This document shows positions 40,646 through 41,558 of a DNA stretch of 41,558 bases, in pieces. The stretch lies in contig JAHLAX010000022.1 in the NCBI GenBank assembly GCA_020625875.1, forward strand, positions 1-41,558, written 5' to 3'. The notes below the pieces were generated by a model. It searched no databases. It had not been told where the DNA came from and saw only the letters and a program-made list of their open reading frames with translations. The position numbers were made by a program, and so were the translations under genes. How positions within the stretch are numbered: the stretch's first letter is position 1; every line of letters starts with the position of its first letter. Source of the stretch: a bacterium (lineage in GTDB: Bacteria > Bacillota > Clostridia > Oscillospirales > Acutalibacteraceae).

Positions 40646-41558
40646 TAGGTTCGGATTATTATGTACAATAAAACAGCTGACAGAATGATAAGAGAAACAG
40701 CGATTATATGCCTGAGCTTTTGCTCCCATAAAAGTCCGATAAACTCTCTGACAAACGCGTTAGGGAAGAAGTAAAGCTTTGTTTTAGCGGATAAGCCCTT
40801 CACCTTAAAGCCGAGCTTTTTTGCCAGTGTATAGCCGCGGAACACATGATAGTTGGTGGTCGAAAAGCCGATGTTAATATCCTCGTCGTTTTCGGCGTCC
40901 TGTTCAATAGCCTTTTTTGAGAAAGCCATATTCTGATATGTGTTGACCGATTTGTCCTCCTTGACTATTCTGTCCTCGGGAACTCCCATCTCTATAAGGC
41001 AGCGCTTCATACTTTCGGCTTCGCTGATTATCTCGTCGCTGCCCTGACCTCCCGAGGGAATGAACTTTGCGTGCTTGCCTGTGGATTTGTATTGTTCACT
41101 TTCAAAATCAAACGCGCGCGTAACTCTGCCTTTCAGCAGGGGAGTAGGAGTGCCGTCGCTTCTTATCGCGCAGCCGAGGATGATGATATAATCCATATTC
41201 ATCGCGGGCTTATACCGTGTGCTCGCAACCGCGCAGAACATAACGGAAATCAGCATACACTCAAAATAGCAGAGCAAAAACGTTGAACTCATATGTATAA
41301 CCATAAAGGCGTAATACGATATAATTGAATCCGCTCCGTTATAATTATTAGTCAGATTAATTACAAACAGACCGCCGAATATCAGAACTCCTATGAGTAT
41401 CCCGAGAGCGTTCTGCGGTCGAAAACCCTCTCTCAGAGCCAGCCATATATTGCTGACCGCGAGAGCGACAGCGAGCAGCACAACTGGGATTGTGGTAATC
41501 GAAACAAACCTGTTTGCGCTGCCGACAAATATTTCGGCAAGCGCGTCTATGTTTATGG
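40645..41558 (-). CDS. YdcF/SanA-like (DUF218) membrane protein, start beyond window
   Basis: Partial gene: the frame is open through the right edge (about 303 codons seen), so the first codons are missing; a GTG at 41481 is a poor candidate because the upstream sequence still reads as protein. Several membrane helices at the N-terminal side are followed by the DUF218 domain with DYIIILGCAIRSDGTPTPLL, FIPSGGQGSDEIISEAESM and TTNYHVFRGYTLAKKLGFKV, and a last membrane helix near the C-terminus. Members include YdcF, SanA and ElyC, linked to envelope integrity and possibly lipid-carrier metabolism; the reaction is not known. Confidence 0.85.
   Translation of the reverse strand, partial: INIDALAEIFVGSANRFVSITTIPVVLLAVALAVSNIWLALREGFRPQNALGILIGVLIFGGLFVINLTNNYNGADSIISYYAFMVIHMSSTFLLCYFECMLISVMFCAVASTRYKPAMNMDYIIILGCAIRSDGTPTPLLKGRVTRAFDFESEQYKSTGKHAKFIPSGGQGSDEIISEAESMKRCLIEMGVPEDRIVKEDKSVNTYQNMAFSKKAIEQDAENDEDINIGFSTTNYHVFRGYTLAKKLGFKVKGLSAKTKLYFFPNAFVREFIGLLWEQKLRHIIAVSLIILSAVLLYIIIRT

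Overview
The window looks like a chromosomal segment of a low-to-mid GC, Gram-positive anaerobe of the Clostridia, most likely a gut Ruminococcus-like (Oscillospirales) bacterium. Supporting signs are strong AGGAGG ribosome binding sites, near-consensus sigma-A promoters, a tryptophan T-box, HPr with the regulatory Ser46, a flavodiiron-rubredoxin fusion for O2/NO defence, a type I dockerin protein and several InlB-repeat secreted proteins. No rRNA, tRNA, CRISPR array, phage module or transposase gene was seen. Genes are read on both strands.

Layout. 1-2.5 kb (minus): an SPFH-domain protein cut by the left edge, and a flavodiiron protein/flavin reductase/rubredoxin fusion. 2.6-6.1 kb (plus): an iron(II) uptake operon feoA-feoA-feoB plus a small Cys-rich FeoB-associated membrane protein, behind a consensus promoter with two palindromes resembling DtxR-type iron boxes. 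6.2-8.4 kb: a lipoprotein (plus), then an HMA-domain protein and a Mn-type cation diffusion facilitator (minus). 8.6-14.4 kb (minus): a full fructose PTS operon fruR-fruK-fruA(IIABC)-ptsH-ptsI. 14.7-19.6 kb: two secreted proteins of unknown role and a zinc-ribbon DUF4428-like protein. 19.8-23.7 kb (minus): an RND permease with a ~265-residue coiled-coil insertion. 24.0-26.1 kb: a Trp T-box and a TrpB2-type tryptophan synthase beta chain. 26.1-30.2 kb: a probable operon of a minimal SufC-SufB pair, an iron-type alcohol dehydrogenase and an LtrA-family membrane protein. 31.1-40.6 kb: a cell-surface block with a ~2,200-residue InlB-repeat protein, an unusual 54-codon acidic ORF, an LRR-dockerin protein and a CHAP-like amidase. 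The right edge cuts a YdcF/DUF218 protein.

A theme across the window is metal and redox handling (Fe uptake, Mn/heavy-metal export, Fe-S assembly, O2 reduction). A second is surface display.

The most unusual content is in the spaces between genes. At least five families of short, hairpin-rich, non-coding repeats occupy them. One family is an inverted array of TAAGTAATA-like units. It repeatedly begins exactly in the stop codon of the upstream gene, carries an almost identical terminator hairpin at three loci, and in another form carries the ribosome binding site of the next gene. Another short family supplies the TAG stop of two genes. A larger element appears to have landed between the Trp T-box and trpB, leaving an 8-codon ORF ending in Trp next to the T-box. 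All functional names come from reading motifs by eye; no database search was possible.
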